DNA of 64,000 nucleotides, taken from assembly GCA_945897515.1 (NCBI GenBank), contig CAMDFO010000007.1:33307-97306 (forward strand), written 5' to 3'. Below are positions 53,734-64,000 of the stretch, piece after piece (the first letter of the stretch is position 1; every line of letters begins with the position of its first letter). The notes below the pieces were generated by a model that saw only the letters and a list, made by a program, of their open reading frames with translations, did not search any database and had not been told where the DNA came from. The translations under genes and the position numbers were made by a program. The DNA is from Rhodoplanes serenus. Lineage in GTDB: Bacteria > Pseudomonadota > Alphaproteobacteria > Rhizobiales > Xanthobacteraceae.

Positions 53734-55257
53734 ATGACGACAACACCCGCCCCCCGCCCGATCACCATTGCCATCCTCGCCATGGGCGGCGAAGGCGGCG
53801 GCGTGCTCGCGGAATGGATCATCGATCTGGCCGAGCACGGCGGCTACGTCGCGCAGATGACCTCGGTGCCGGGCGTCGCCCAGCGCACCGGGGCGACCAA
53901 CTATTACGTCGAGCTGTTTCCGAAGTCCGCCGCCCAGGCCAACACCCGCGTTCCGGTTCTCGGGTTGACGCCGATGCCGGGCGACGTCGACATCGTCATC
54001 GCCTCCGAGTTGATGGAGGCCGGGCGCGCCGTGCAACGGGGAATCGTGACGCCGGACCGCACCACCTTCATCGTCTCGACCAACCGCGTCTATGCCATGA
54101 CCGAGAAGATCGCCATGGCCGACGGCCGCGTCGATCCCGGCGCGTTGCTCGACGGCTGCCGCGCGGCGGCCAAGCGACTCATTCACGGCGACATGGCGCA
54201 GCTTGCGGAATCGACCGGCAGCGTGATCAGCGCGGTGCTGTTCGGCGCGCTCGCGGGCGCCAAGGTGCTGCCGATGCAGCGCATGGCGTTCGAGGCTGCG
54301 ATCCATCGTGGCGGCGTCGGCGTCAAGGAAAGCATCGCGGCGTTCGGGGCGGGCTTTGCCGCGGCCGAAACCGGCTCGGTGCCGCCGAAAGCCGACGCGC
54401 CCGTGGTCGCCCACGTCTCCGCGGCGCTGGCGCCGCTGCTCGCCGAGGCCGGCGCATTCCCGGAGCCCGCGCGGATGTATGTCCGTGTCGGCATCGAGCG
54501 GCTGGCCGACTACCAGGACGTTGCCTACGCGCGGCAGTATCTCGACAGACTTAAACCCGTGGCCGAGGCCGAGCAGAAGCACGGCAACGGCTCGGGTCTG
54601 CTGCTGGCGGAGACCGCGCGCGAACTCGCGCTTGGGATGGCCTATGAGGACACCGTCCGCGTTGCCGAACTGAAGATCCGGCCGAGCCGGTTCGACCGCG
54701 TGCGGCAAGAGGTGCAGGTCGCCGACGGCCAGATCCTGGAGATCGCCGAGTTCTTCCATCCGCGGGTCCAGGAGATCGCCGACACCATGCCGGCGGGACT
54801 CGGACGCTGGCTGCTGAAGACCGAATGGGCCAGCCGCTTTCTCGGGCGCTTCACCCGGAAGGGCGTGACGCTCAAGACCTCCACGATCCGGGGCTTCCTC
54901 ACGCTCTACGTCGTGGCGGCGCTCAAGCCGACGCGCCGGCGCTCGCTGCGGTTTTCGGTCGAGCAGGCATTCCTCGAAGACTGGCGGCGCAAGCTGCTCA
55001 GCGTCGCGGCGACCAACTACGCGCTTGCGGTCGAGGTCGCGCTGACCCGCACTCTGGTGAAGGGCTACAGCGATACTCACGAGCGCGGCAAGCAGCGTTA
55101 CGACTATCTGATGCAGATGCTGCCGCAGATCATGGAAATGCCGGACGCCGCCGCAACGCTCGCCAGGCTCCGTAAGGCCGCGCTTGCCGACGACACCGGC
55201 GTTGCGCTCAACGGCGCGCTCGCCGCGCTGCGCCCGCTGCCACTGGCAGCGGAATAG
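53734..55257 (+). CDS. iorB: indolepyruvate oxidoreductase beta-family subunit (extended)
   Basis: A 507-residue protein. The first 220 residues are the gamma/beta-type CoA-binding domain of 2-oxoacid oxidoreductases (AILAMGGEGGGVLAEWI, TSVPGVAQRTGATNYY). The remaining 280 residues are an extra helical domain seen in the large proteobacterial IorB proteins, absent from the roughly 200-residue archaeal subunit. It follows iorA directly and precedes the DUF1232 gene by one base. Confidence 0.86.
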   Translation: MTTTPAPRPITIAILAMGGEGGGVLAEWIIDLAEHGGYVAQMTSVPGVAQRTGATNYYVELFPKSAAQANTRVPVLGLTPMPGDVDIVIASELMEAGRAVQRGIVTPDRTTFIVSTNRVYAMTEKIAMADGRVDPGALLDGCRAAAKRLIHGDMAQLAESTGSVISAVLFGALAGAKVLPMQRMAFEAAIHRGGVGVKESIAAFGAGFAAAETGSVPPKADAPVVAHVSAALAPLLAEAGAFPEPARMYVRVGIERLADYQDVAYARQYLDRLKPVAEAEQKHGNGSGLLLAETARELALGMAYEDTVRVAELKIRPSRFDRVRQEVQVADGQILEIAEFFHPRVQEIADTMPAGLGRWLLKTEWASRFLGRFTRKGVTLKTSTIRGFLTLYVVAALKPTRRRSLRFSVEQAFLEDWRRKLLSVAATNYALAVEVALTRTLVKGYSDTHERGKQRYDYLMQMLPQIMEMPDAAATLARLRKAALADDTGVALNGALAALRPLPLAAE

Positions 55258-55258
55258 A

Positions 55259-55645
55259 GTGGCGGTTGGCGCGCGACTACGGGACTGGACCCGCTCGATC
55301 AAGCGTGACGTTCACGCCGTCTATCTGGCGTCGCGCGACCCCCGGGTGCCCTGGCTCGCCAAGGCACTCGCGGTTTGCGTGGCGGCGTATGCGCTCTCGC
55401 CCATCGACCTGATTCCCGATTTCATTCCCGTTCTCGGGTATCTCGACGATCTGATCCTCGTTCCGCTCGGCATCATGCTGGTGATCCGGCTGATCCCGCC
55501 CGGCATCATGGCCGAGCATCGGGCCGCGGCGGCACTCGCGGACACACAGCCGAAAAGCACGGCGGGCACCGTCGTCGTCATCACGATCTGGATCGTGGCG
55601 AGCGCCTTGGCCGGATGGCTGGCGTATCGCTGGCTTACGGAATGA
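55259..55645 (+). CDS. DUF1232 (YkvA-like) small membrane protein
   Basis: A 128-residue protein with the DUF1232 signature YALSPIDLIPDFIPVLGYLDD at about residues 45-65, followed by two further hydrophobic helices. Function unknown; members are found in many genomes beside unrelated genes. It begins with GTG one base after the iorB stop, so it is coupled to iorAB. Its last 11 bases overlap the convergent RidA gene. Confidence 0.82.
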   Translation: MAVGARLRDWTRSIKRDVHAVYLASRDPRVPWLAKALAVCVAAYALSPIDLIPDFIPVLGYLDDLILVPLGIMLVIRLIPPGIMAEHRAAAALADTQPKSTAGTVVVITIWIVASALAGWLAYRWLTE

Positions 55646-56024
55646 CGGCCGTGGTCTCAATCTCGACCAGCGCCTGCGGCTCGACCAGACGGCGCACCTC
55701 GACCAGCGCCATCGCCGGGAAATTCGCGCCCATCACCTCGCGATAGACCGGGCCCAGCGCCTTGCGGGCGGCGAGATATTCGTCCATGTCGCGCACGTAC
55801 CACGTCATGCGCGTGACGTGCTCCGGCCGCGCGCCGCCCTCCGCCAGCACCGCTACGATGTTGGCGAGCGCCTGGCGCGTCTGCGCCACGAAGCCGTCGG
55901 GGAATTTCTCGTCGGCGTCCCAGCCCACCATGCCGCCGACGAACACGAATTCGCCGCGCGCCTTGATGCCGTTGGCGTAGCCCTTGGGCTGCGGCCAGCC
56001 CGGCGGCTGGAGGTTCTTGTGCAC
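55635..56024 (-). CDS. RidA/YjgF-family enamine-imine deaminase
   Basis: A 129-residue RidA-superfamily protein; trimeric relatives hydrolyse reactive enamines and imines to ketones and ammonia. Blocks: FVFVGGMVGWDADEKFPDG and the arginine-bearing VTRMTWYVRDMDEY, which aligns with the carboxylate-binding Arg, then FPAMALVEVRRLVEPQALVEIE. It starts with GTG behind AGGAG. It lies 12 bases downstream of the aminobenzoate-CoA ligase gene. The predicted dearomatised product of the pathway is itself an enamine, which makes a pathway role likely. Confidence 0.88.
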   Translation of the reverse strand: MHKNLQPPGWPQPKGYANGIKARGEFVFVGGMVGWDADEKFPDGFVAQTRQALANIVAVLAEGGARPEHVTRMTWYVRDMDEYLAARKALGPVYREVMGANFPAMALVEVRRLVEPQALVEIETTAVIP

Positions 56025-56036
56025 GTTTTAATCTCC

Positions 56037-57683
<1,647 letters not shown>

Positions 57684-57693
57684 CGCCTCCCTC

Positions 57694-58896
57694 CTATTCC
57701 GCGGCCTGCGCCGGCTTCGCCGCTGTTTTCGCGGTTTGCACCTTCAAGGCTTCGCGCGCGATCACGATCTTCTGCACCTCGGTCGCGCCCTCGTAGATCC
57801 GGAGCGCCCGGATTTCCCGGTAGAGCTCCTCGACCTTCACGCCCTTGGTGACGCCCTGCCCGCCAAAAAGCTGGACCGCACGATCGATGACCCGCTGGGC
57901 TGCTTCCGTCGCATACATCTTGGCCATCGCGGCTTCGCTGGTGACGCGCTCGGCGCCTTGATCCTTGATCCAGGCCGCGCGGTAGACCAGCAGCGCCGCG
58001 GCATCGACCTCGGTCGCGCTGTCGGCAATGACGGCCTGCGTCATCTGTAGATCGCCAAGCGGCGCACCGAACAGCTTTCGTGAGGTCGCGCGCACAACCG
58101 TCTCATGCAGCGCACGCCGCGCGAAGCCCAGGGCCGCGGCGCCCACGGTCGAACGGAAGATATCGAGCGTCGCCATCGCGACCTTGAATCCCTCGCCGCT
58201 CTTGCCCAGCCGGTCGGCGACCGGCACGCGGACACCGTCGAATCGAAGCCGCGCCAGCGGATGCGGAGCTATTACCTCGATGCGTTCGGCAACCGACAGG
58301 CCAGGTGCTGCGGCATCGACCACGAACGCCGACAGTCCGCGCGCGCCCGGCGCTTCGCCGGTGCGGGCGAACACCACGTAGTGATCGGCGATTCCACCGT
58401 TGGAGATCCAGGTTTTCTCGCCGTCGAGCCGGACGTGCGTCGCGCCGTCGGCCTTGGCGATCGTCGCCAGCGCAGACACGTCCGATCCAGCTTCGGGTTC
58501 CGACAGCGCGAACGCCGCGATCGCCTTGCCGTCGCGCACCGGCGGCAGATAGCGCTGCTTGAGATCGTCGGAGCCGAACAGCGAGATCGAGGCGGTGCCC
58601 AGCCCCTGCATGGCGAAGCTGAAGTCCGAAAGCCCGTCGCGGAACGCCAGGATTTCGCGCGCGAGGCACAACGTGCGGACATCGAGCCGCGGATGCATCC
58701 CGCCGTGCGCGGCAGGCACCACTGTCCTGAGAAATCCAGCCTCGCCCAGCGCCTTCACCCGGGCGCGGCAGGCTGCATCGACATCGTCGTGCGGCAGCGC
58801 CGGAAGCGTCGCGTCGGCCCAGCGCGCCAGTTCCTCCGCAAAACGGCGGTGGCCGTCGTCGAAGAAGGGCAGCGCGAGCGTGGCTTCAAGCGACAT
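57694..58896 (-). CDS. acyl-CoA dehydrogenase
   Basis: A 400-residue FAD-dependent acyl-CoA dehydrogenase. [15 protein letters not shown] and [14 protein letters not shown] are the flavin and substrate signatures; the catalytic glutamate is Glu369 in YEGATEVQK. Start at 58896 lies one base after the enoyl-CoA hydratase stop; a longer frame to 58989 overlaps that gene and is rejected. In the pathway it would oxidise a non-aromatic ring-derived CoA ester. Confidence 0.92.
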   Translation of the reverse strand: MSLEATLALPFFDDGHRRFAEELARWADATLPALPHDDVDAACRARVKALGEAGFLRTVVPAAHGGMHPRLDVRTLCLAREILAFRDGLSDFSFAMQGLGTASISLFGSDDLKQRYLPPVRDGKAIAAFALSEPEAGSDVSALATIAKADGATHVRLDGEKTWISNGGIADHYVVFARTGEAPGARGLSAFVVDAAAPGLSVAERIEVIAPHPLARLRFDGVRVPVADRLGKSGEGFKVAMATLDIFRSTVGAAALGFARRALHETVVRATSRKLFGAPLGDLQMTQAVIADSATEVDAAALLVYRAAWIKDQGAERVTSEAAMAKMYATEAAQRVIDRAVQLFGGQGVTKGVKVEELYREIRALRIYEGATEVQKIVIAREALKVQTAKTAAKPAQAAE

Positions 58897-58897
58897 C

Positions 58898-59731
58898 TCA
58901 ATTGCCCTCGAACACCGGCTTCTGCTTGGCAGCGAACGCACGGAACGCGCGGGCGAAATCCTCGGTTTCCATGCAGAGCGCCTGCGCAACGGCCTCGGCT
59001 TCCACCGCCTGTTCCACCGACATCGCCCATTCCATTTCCAGCATGCGCTTGGTCATGGCGTTGGCGAACGTCGGTCCGTTGGCGAGATCGTGTGCAAGTT
59101 TGGTGGCGTCGGCCAGCACGGTTTCGGATTTCGACAGCCTATTGAAGAAGCCGAAGCGCTCCGCCTCCTCGCCGCCCATGCTGCGGCCGGTGTAGAGCAA
59201 TTCCGCCGCCCGGCCTTGGCCGATGATGCGCGGCAGGATCGCGCACGCGCCCATGTCGCAGCCGGCAAGGCCGACGCGATTGAACAGGAACGCCACCTTG
59301 GCCGCCGCGGTGCCGATACGCATGTCGGAAGCCATCGCGATAATGGCGCCCGCGCCGGCACACACGCCATCGATGGCCGCGACGATCGGCTGCGGGCAGG
59401 CGCGCATGGATTTCACCACGTCGCCGGTCATCCGGGTGAAGTCGAGCAGGTCGACCGTGTTCATCTTGGTCAGCGGCTCGATGATCTCGAACACGTCGCC
59501 GCCCGAGCAGAAGTTTCCACCCGCCCCGGTCACGACGATGGCCTTGACGCTCTTGTCCTTGCCGGCGGCGCGGAACAGGTCGACGATCTCGGCGTAGCTT
59601 TCGAAGGTCAGCGGATTCTTCTTGTCGGGCCGGTCGAGCGTGAGCGTGCCGACCTTGCCCTCCACCACCCAGCGGACGTGGCGGGCCTTGTAGTCCGAGA
59701 GCGGCAGCGTGACGGGATTGGCGGCGCTCAT
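58898..59731 (-). CDS. enoyl-CoA hydratase/isomerase
   Basis: A 277-residue crotonase-family protein. Oxyanion segments [12 protein letters not shown] and [17 protein letters not shown] are clear; the usual catalytic glutamate loop reads [19 protein letters not shown], with Asp/Cys rather than Glu, so the chemistry may differ from simple hydration. It overlaps the MarR gene by four bases (ATGA). Confidence 0.88.
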   Translation of the reverse strand: MSAANPVTLPLSDYKARHVRWVVEGKVGTLTLDRPDKKNPLTFESYAEIVDLFRAAGKDKSVKAIVVTGAGGNFCSGGDVFEIIEPLTKMNTVDLLDFTRMTGDVVKSMRACPQPIVAAIDGVCAGAGAIIAMASDMRIGTAAAKVAFLFNRVGLAGCDMGACAILPRIIGQGRAAELLYTGRSMGGEEAERFGFFNRLSKSETVLADATKLAHDLANGPTFANAMTKRMLEMEWAMSVEQAVEAEAVAQALCMETEDFARAFRAFAAKQKPVFEGN

Positions 59732-60243
59732 CTGGCGGCTCCGTTGCCGACGCCCTTGCGCGCGCCGGCCTTGGTCTTGGCGAGCAGATTCATCAGCGCC
59801 TCGATATCGTTTTCGGACAGGTCCGCGAACATCTCGCCGATCCAGTCGGCATTTTCCTTCGCCATGGCGCGGAAGAACCGCCGGCCCTCGGCGGTCAGGC
59901 TGACGATCTGCACGCGGCGGTCGTTCGGTGCGGGCTTGCGTTTGATCAGGCCCTCGCCCGCCAGCCGCTCAACCAGCCCGGTGATGTTGCCGTTCGACAC
60001 CATCATGCGCTGCGAAAGCTCGCCCAATGTCATGCCGCTCGGCGTGCGTTCGAGCTGCGCCAGCAGGTCGAAGCGTGGCAACGTCATATCGAATGTCTCG
60101 CGCAGGCGCCGCCGAACCTCGTTCTCGATCAGCGTGGTGCAGGTGAGCATCCGCAGCCACAGCCGCAGCTCGGTCTTGTGGTCGTCCGGCCGCTCGGCGA
60201 CCTTGGTCTCGGCATCGAGCGGAACGTGGGCGGTCTGATCCAT
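59728..60243 (-). CDS. MarR-family transcriptional regulator
   Basis: A 171-residue MarR-type winged-helix regulator. [29 protein letters not shown] is split over the recognition helix ([12 protein letters not shown]) and the wing follows in [19 protein letters not shown]. Such proteins are usually repressors released by aromatic acids or their CoA esters. The gene lies inside the operon between SDR and hydratase (TGATG and ATGA overlaps), so it would be autoregulated. Probable operator: 61028-61042. Confidence 0.92.
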   Translation of the reverse strand: MDQTAHVPLDAETKVAERPDDHKTELRLWLRMLTCTTLIENEVRRRLRETFDMTLPRFDLLAQLERTPSGMTLGELSQRMMVSNGNITGLVERLAGEGLIKRKPAPNDRRVQIVSLTAEGRRFFRAMAKENADWIGEMFADLSENDIEALMNLLAKTKAGARKGVGNGAAR

Positions 60244-61004
60244 CAAATTTCTCCGCCGGCAATCATCAGCGTGCTGCCGGTCACCGCCGCAGCGTCCGCC
60301 GAACACAGGTAAAGCACCGCCGCCGCGACCTCTCGCGGCTGGACAAAGCGGCCCAGGGGCGTGCTCTTGAGGATTGCCGCCGCGGCCTCGGCCGATGTCC
60401 GCCCGGTCTTTTCGACGATCCTCGCCACGCTCTCCCGCATGATTTCGGTATCGGTGAATGTGGGACACACGGCGTTGACCGTAACGCCGGTTTTCGCCGT
60501 CTCGATCGCCAGCGAACGGACCAGACCGACGACGGCGTGCTTCGCGGCGCTATACGCCGAGACATAGGCGTAGCCCTTCACGCCGCCGATGGAGGCAATC
60601 GCGACGACCCGGCCGGACTTGCGCGCCACCATGCCGGGAAGCACGGCGCGCGTCGCATGGACCACGCCCATCACGTTGAGCTCGAACATGTCGCGGAATT
60701 GCGCGGGCGTGGTTTCCATGAAGGGCGCAGAAACCGCTCCGCCCGCGTTCGCCACCAGGATATCGACCGGACCTTGCGAATCGGCAGCGCGATCGATTTG
60801 CGCAGCGAGGGCGTGCTCATTGCTGACGTCGGCGACGCCATAAGCCGCGGCATCGCCCCTGGCGACCGCATCCTGCAGCGCCGCTTCGCCGCGGCCCAGC
60901 ACCGTGACCGTGGCGCCGGCTGCCGTCAGCGCGGCGGCGATGGCGCGGCCGATGCCGCGTCCGCCGCCGGTGACCAGTGCGTGCCGCCCTTGCAAGGAAG
61001 CCAT
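60243..61004 (-). CDS. SDR-family dehydrogenase (3-hydroxyacyl-CoA type)
   Basis: A 253-residue short-chain dehydrogenase. The cofactor motif TGGGRGIGRA is at 12-21, NAG at 86-88, and the catalytic Ser138, Tyr151 and Lys155 are all present. The C-terminus ends in VTGSTLMIAGGEI, typical of 3-oxoacyl reductases and 3-hydroxyacyl-CoA dehydrogenases. First gene of the minus-strand operon; it faces the fused monooxygenase gene across 212 bases. Confidence 0.9.
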   Translation of the reverse strand: MASLQGRHALVTGGGRGIGRAIAAALTAAGATVTVLGRGEAALQDAVARGDAAAYGVADVSNEHALAAQIDRAADSQGPVDILVANAGGAVSAPFMETTPAQFRDMFELNVMGVVHATRAVLPGMVARKSGRVVAIASIGGVKGYAYVSAYSAAKHAVVGLVRSLAIETAKTGVTVNAVCPTFTDTEIMRESVARIVEKTGRTSAEAAAAILKSTPLGRFVQPREVAAAVLYLCSADAAAVTGSTLMIAGGEI

Positions 61005-61027
61005 GATCCGCCTCTTGTGCGGAAGAT

Positions 61028-61042
61028 ACTTTAAGCTTAAAC
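61028..61042. promoter_or_regulatory. candidate MarR operator in the divergent promoter
   Basis: ACTTTAAGCTTAAAC contains the perfect 12-base palindrome TTTAAGCTTAAA (61030-61041). It lies 24 bases upstream of the SDR start, in the divergent region shared with the monooxygenase gene. A near-identical site is upstream of dctP at 51294-51308. MarR proteins bind palindromes of this size. Confidence 0.55.
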
Positions 61043-61099
61043 TTTCTCCGCTTCAAGTACCGCAAGGGACTTTGGCAATATGGCGACGTATTTTCCGCG

Positions 61100-61200
61100 G
61101 TCATTCCGGGGCGCGCCGAAGGCGCGAGCCTGGAATCCAGAGCCGCACGCGTTACCCTGGATTCCGGGCTCGCTTGCTACGCTCGCGCCCCGGAATGACG
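61100..61200. repeat. intergenic palindrome (TCATTCCGGGGCG type)
   Basis: A 101-base copy with TCATTCCGGGGCGCG, GAGCCTGGAATCCAG, CTGGATTCCGGGCTCG and CGCCCCGGAATGACG arms. It lies immediately upstream of the monooxygenase ribosome site (16 bases from the ATG), so transcripts starting in the divergent region would carry it as a 5' leader hairpin. Confidence 0.85.
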
Positions 61201-61216
61201 GCCTGCGGAGGCGCGC

Positions 61217-63562
61217 ATGAAGGTTCACATCCTCGGCGGCGGCCCGGCCGGGCTCTACTTCGCCATCCTGATGAAGAAGGCGTGGCCGCAGACGCGCATC
61301 ACGCTGTTCGAGCGCAACCGGCCGGACGACACGTTCGGCTTCGGCGTGGTGTTCTCCGACCAGACGCTGGAGGCGTTCGAATCCTACGACCGCGAGACCT
61401 ATCGCGCCATTGTCGGACATTTCGCCTATTGGGATGACATCGAGATTCGCTTTCGCGACACCGTTCACCGCGTCGGCGGCAACGGCTTCTGCGGCTGTTC
61501 GCGTTCCACGCTGCTGAAAATTCTCGGCCGGCGTGCGCGCGCGCTCGGCGTCGACATCAAATATCAATCCGAGGTCGACCCGTCGAAAATGACCATTCGC
61601 GGCGCCGATCTCGTGGTCGCGGCCGACGGCATCAACTCGCGCACCCGCGAGCTGCTCGCAGACAAGTTCAAGCCGAGCGTCGAGCTGCGGCCGAACCATT
61701 TCGTGTGGATGGGCTCGACTCGGCCGTTTGACGCTTTCAATTTCTTCTTCCGCGAGACCCCACACGGCATCTTCATCGCGCACTGCTACCAGTATCAGCC
61801 CGGCCGCTCGACCTGGATTTTCGAGACCGACCCAGAGACGTTCCAGCGCGCCGGCCTCGGCGCGCTGGACGAACAGGGTTCGGCGCAGGCGATGGAAGCG
61901 GTGTTCGCCGGCGAATTGCAGGGCCACAAGCTGATCACCAACCGCTCGCTCTGGCGCAACTTCCCGACCATCCGCTGCGAGCGCTGGACGGCGGAAAACG
62001 TGGTGCTGATCGGCGACGCCAAGGCGACAGCGCACTTCTCCATCGGCTCCGGCACCAAGCTGGCGATGGAGGACGCCATCGCGCTGTACAAAGCGTTCCA
62101 GGCGACCGGCGGCCGCGACGTCAAATCCGCGCTGCATCATTTCGAGACCAAGCGCCGTGACGAGGTCGAGAAGACCCAGCATTCGGCCGACGTGTCGCTG
62201 GTCTGGTTCGAGCACGTCAAGCGGTTCTGGGACATGGACCCGACGCGCTTCGCGTTCGGCCTGATGACCCGCTCCAAGGCGATCACCTACGATAATCTCG
62301 CCTTGCGCGCGCCGGAGTTCATCCGCCAGGCCGACCGCATGATTGCGCAGGACGTGGCGAAGCAGGGTTTCGAGGTCGACACCGCGCAGCCGGTCGCGCC
62401 AATGTTCCAGCCCTTCCGGCTGCGCGACATGACGGTCGGCAACCGCGCCGTGGTGTCGCCGATGTGCCAATACTCGGCGACCGACGGTATTCCCGGCGAC
62501 TGGCACATGGTGCATTACGGCGCGCGCGCCATCGGCGGCGCCGGCCTGCTGTTCACCGAGATGACCGATGTATCGGCCGAGGCGCGCATCACCTACGGCT
62601 GCACCGGGATGTACAACGACGACCAGGAGGCTGCCTGGAAACGCATCGTCGGGTTCGTGCATGCCAATTCGGGCGCGAAGTTCTGCCTCCAGCTCGGTCA
62701 CGCCGGACGCAAAGGCGCCACCAAGCTGATGTGGGAGGGCATGGACCAGCCTTTGGGGGATGGCTCATGGCCGATCATCTCGGCATCGCCCATACCCTAT
62801 TATGCCAACAGCCAGGTGCCGCGCGAGATGACCCGCGCCGACATGGACCAGGTGATCGCCGACTTCGTGCAGGCGGTTGAGCGCGCCGAACGCGCCGGTT
62901 TCGACATGATCGAGCTGCACGCCGCCCACGGCTACCTGCTGGCGAGCTTCATATCCCCGCTGACCAACAAGCGAACCGACGAATACGGCGGTACGGTCGG
63001 CAACCGCATGCGCTTCCCGCTCGAAGTGTTCCGCGCCATGCGCGCGGCGTGGCCGAAACACAAACCGATGTCGGTGCGAATCTCGGCGACCGATTGGACC
63101 GACGGTGGATTGACCGGCGACGACGCCGTCGCGGTGGCGCAGATGTTCAAGGACGAAGGCTGCGACCTGATCGATGTTTCGACCGGCCAAACCACCGCCG
63201 ATGCCGAGCCGGTCTACGGCCGCATGTACCAGACGCCGTTCGCCGACCAGATCCGCAACGACGCCAATATCGCCACCATGTGCGTCGGCGCGATCACCAC
63301 GGCGGATCAGGTCAACACCATCGTCGCGGCCGGCCGCGCCGACCTCGTCGCGCTGGCACGGCCGCACCTCGCCGATCCGGCATTCACGCTCAAGGCCGCC
63401 GCCTGGTACGGCGCCCCGGCGCTGCACTGTCCGCCGCAATACCGCGCCGGCCACGACCAGCTCTACCGCAACAGCGCCCGCGACCGCGAGGAACTGACCG
63501 AGCTCAAGCTCAAGGCCAAGCCGAAAACCCACGCCACCACGTGGAAGCAGGCCGCGGAATAG
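61217..63562 (+). CDS. fused 2-aminobenzoyl-CoA monooxygenase/reductase
   Basis: A 781-residue fusion matching the architecture of 2-aminobenzoyl-CoA monooxygenase/reductase (also annotated bifunctional salicylyl-CoA 5-hydroxylase/oxidoreductase). Residues 1-390 are a group A flavin hydroxylase ([11 protein letters not shown] at 6-16, [32 protein letters not shown]); residues about 395-770 are an Old Yellow Enzyme-type reductase ([45 protein letters not shown]). The characterised enzyme hydroxylates and then reduces the ring to 2-amino-5-oxocyclohex-1-ene-carboxyl-CoA. GGAGGCG precedes the ATG. Divergent from its operon partners. Confidence 0.92.
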   Translation: MKVHILGGGPAGLYFAILMKKAWPQTRITLFERNRPDDTFGFGVVFSDQTLEAFESYDRETYRAIVGHFAYWDDIEIRFRDTVHRVGGNGFCGCSRSTLLKILGRRARALGVDIKYQSEVDPSKMTIRGADLVVAADGINSRTRELLADKFKPSVELRPNHFVWMGSTRPFDAFNFFFRETPHGIFIAHCYQYQPGRSTWIFETDPETFQRAGLGALDEQGSAQAMEAVFAGELQGHKLITNRSLWRNFPTIRCERWTAENVVLIGDAKATAHFSIGSGTKLAMEDAIALYKAFQATGGRDVKSALHHFETKRRDEVEKTQHSADVSLVWFEHVKRFWDMDPTRFAFGLMTRSKAITYDNLALRAPEFIRQADRMIAQDVAKQGFEVDTAQPVAPMFQPFRLRDMTVGNRAVVSPMCQYSATDGIPGDWHMVHYGARAIGGAGLLFTEMTDVSAEARITYGCTGMYNDDQEAAWKRIVGFVHANSGAKFCLQLGHAGRKGATKLMWEGMDQPLGDGSWPIISASPIPYYANSQVPREMTRADMDQVIADFVQAVERAERAGFDMIELHAAHGYLLASFISPLTNKRTDEYGGTVGNRMRFPLEVFRAMRAAWPKHKPMSVRISATDWTDGGLTGDDAVAVAQMFKDEGCDLIDVSTGQTTADAEPVYGRMYQTPFADQIRNDANIATMCVGAITTADQVNTIVAAGRADLVALARPHLADPAFTLKAAAWYGAPALHCPPQYRAGHDQLYRNSARDREELTELKLKAKPKTHATTWKQAAE

Positions 63563-63674
63563 TCGGGATAGACCGCCCGCTGCGATGGCCCTATATAGAG
63601 GCCTGCGCCGCCCGCCTCCGCCTCGGATGCGTTGGGCCGCGCACCCAAAAGCCGCACGATATCAGCGGCTTCGT

Positions 63675-63711
63675 TGGGGGATAGTTCAACGGTAGAACAT
63701 CGGACTCTGAC
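63675..63711 (+). pseudogene. 5' half of tRNA-Gln (CTG), broken in the anticodon loop
   Basis: The acceptor strand TGGGGGA, the D-arm GTTC-AACGGTA-GAAC, the anticodon stem TCGGA and the loop CTCTGAC with anticodon CTG (63707-63709) are a standard alphaproteobacterial tRNA-Gln. The pairing stem TCCGA is replaced by ATGAG, and no variable loop, T-arm or matching acceptor strand follows. Homology stops at the end of the anticodon loop, a typical integrase crossover point. Confidence 0.7.
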
Positions 63712-63852
63712 ATGAGGTCGCACCTGTTGCGCCGTTCCTCATAGTCACCCCCTAAGCTCTTGTGCGATCAACGATTTTTGCCTTTCCCTTGATGCACTGA
63801 AAATCAGGGTAGCACCCCGCTACACCCGATCTTTCTGAGGCTAGGGAGAGGC

Positions 63853-63902
63853 TGTCAACGCCGGAGCAAAGATGCATCGGCGGGCCGGAGCAAAAGTACA
63901 TC
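63853..63902. mobile_element. possible insertion-sequence end (IS21-like)
   Basis: TGTCAACG is followed by two 18-base direct repeats, CCGGAGCAAAGATGCATC (63861-63878) and CCGGAGCAAAAGTACATC (63885-63902), 24 bases apart and differing at three positions. A TG start with multiple short internal repeats resembles the ends of IS21-family elements. No transposase is in the window, so it may be a remnant or the edge of an element that extends right. Confidence 0.4.
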
Positions 63903-63919
63903 AATGGTGCTTGCAAGAA

Positions 63920-63944
63920 GGCCCCCGAACTGGGGGCCTTTTCG
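63920..63944 (+). terminator. Rho-independent terminator
   Basis: Perfect nine-base stem AAGGCCCCC-GAACT-GGGGGCCTT followed by TTTTCG. No complete gene precedes it in the window; it could belong to the broken tRNA locus or to the mobile-element remnant. Confidence 0.7.
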
Positions 63945-64000
63945 TTATGCATCAGGCTGGGTCGGATGATCCGCCGGCGTATCGGAACCGGGACGGCGTG

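Noticed and set aside
51538..55302. A 1254-codon open frame on the minus strand
   Set aside because: It is antisense to iorA/iorB, has the low-complexity Arg/His/Ala/Gly/Asp composition of a GC-rich shadow frame, and shows no domain or ribosome site.
63675..63760. A complete tRNA-Gln gene
   Set aside because: The 3' anticodon stem, T-arm and acceptor strand are absent; CACCCCCTA downstream pairs only partly with the 5' acceptor strand.
63752..63952. A 66-codon minus-strand frame
   Set aside because: Its repeated CSG-containing stretches come directly from the insertion-sequence-like direct repeats, so it is a by-product and not a gene.

Overview
The window is GC-rich bacterial DNA with strong Shine-Dalgarno sites, many ATGA/TGATG gene overlaps and abundant dispersed palindromes of the TCATTCCGGGGCG / GTCATGCCCGG types. 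Gene content (stacks of orphan Bug/TctC receptors, Liv-type ABC transporters, aromatic-acid CoA enzymes) and the palindromes suggest an alphaproteobacterium of the Hyphomicrobiales, most like the Bradyrhizobium / Rhodopseudomonas / Pseudolabrys group. This assignment is inferred from gene style, not from a marker gene. Nearly the whole window is transport and catabolism of organic acids and aromatic compounds; no rRNA, CRISPR array or prophage is visible.

Layout. 0-6.8 kb: Bug receptor, an alpha/beta hydrolase plus UbiD decarboxylase on the minus strand, and divergently a hydrolase, a luciferase-like flavin monooxygenase and a second Bug receptor. 6.9-12.8 kb: a complete Liv-type ABC importer with two tandem paralogous binding proteins (LivK-K-H-M-G-F). 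13-17.3 kb: a periplasmic-binding-fold protein without signal peptide, a GntR/FCD regulator, a dense hairpin array, a hicBA toxin-antitoxin pair and a second luciferase-like monooxygenase. 17.4-22.1 kb: a second complete Liv-type importer on the minus strand. 22.3-24.5 kb: DUF1445 and DUF427 proteins and a Bug receptor. 24.5-27.7 kb: transglutaminase / alpha-E / circularly permuted ATP-grasp trio. 27.9-38 kb: HpxZ-like protein, second UbiD, then a tightly coupled operon of a three-subunit molybdenum hydroxylase, an acyl-CoA synthetase and an enoyl-CoA hydratase, followed by two paralogous Bug receptors. 38-43 kb: two flavoprotein hydroxylases around a Rieske dioxygenase alpha/beta pair, and a VOC protein. 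43-51.3 kb: two Bug receptors, a SsuABC-like importer and a TRAP transporter. 51.6-55.6 kb: large indolepyruvate oxidoreductase-type IorA/IorB and a small DUF1232 membrane protein. 55.6-63.6 kb: an aerobic 2-aminobenzoyl-CoA (anthranilate) type degradation cluster: RidA, CoA ligase, acyl-CoA dehydrogenase, enoyl-CoA hydratase, MarR regulator and SDR on the minus strand, divergent from a fused 2-aminobenzoyl-CoA monooxygenase/reductase. 63.6-64 kb: a tRNA-Gln gene broken in its anticodon loop, an insertion-sequence-like end and a terminator.

How it fits together. Uptake systems (seven Bug receptors without any TctA/TctB membrane partner here, two Liv importers, one SsuABC-like, one TRAP) sit beside enzymes that activate, hydroxylate, decarboxylate or dearomatise their presumed substrates. 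The best-defined pathway is the aminobenzoyl-CoA cluster. A 15-base near-palindrome in its divergent promoter recurs with one mismatch upstream of the TRAP binding-protein gene 10 kb away, which suggests that the cluster's MarR regulator also controls this TRAP importer. The most unusual non-coding item is a run of six adjacent perfect hairpins at 15.05-15.18 kb.
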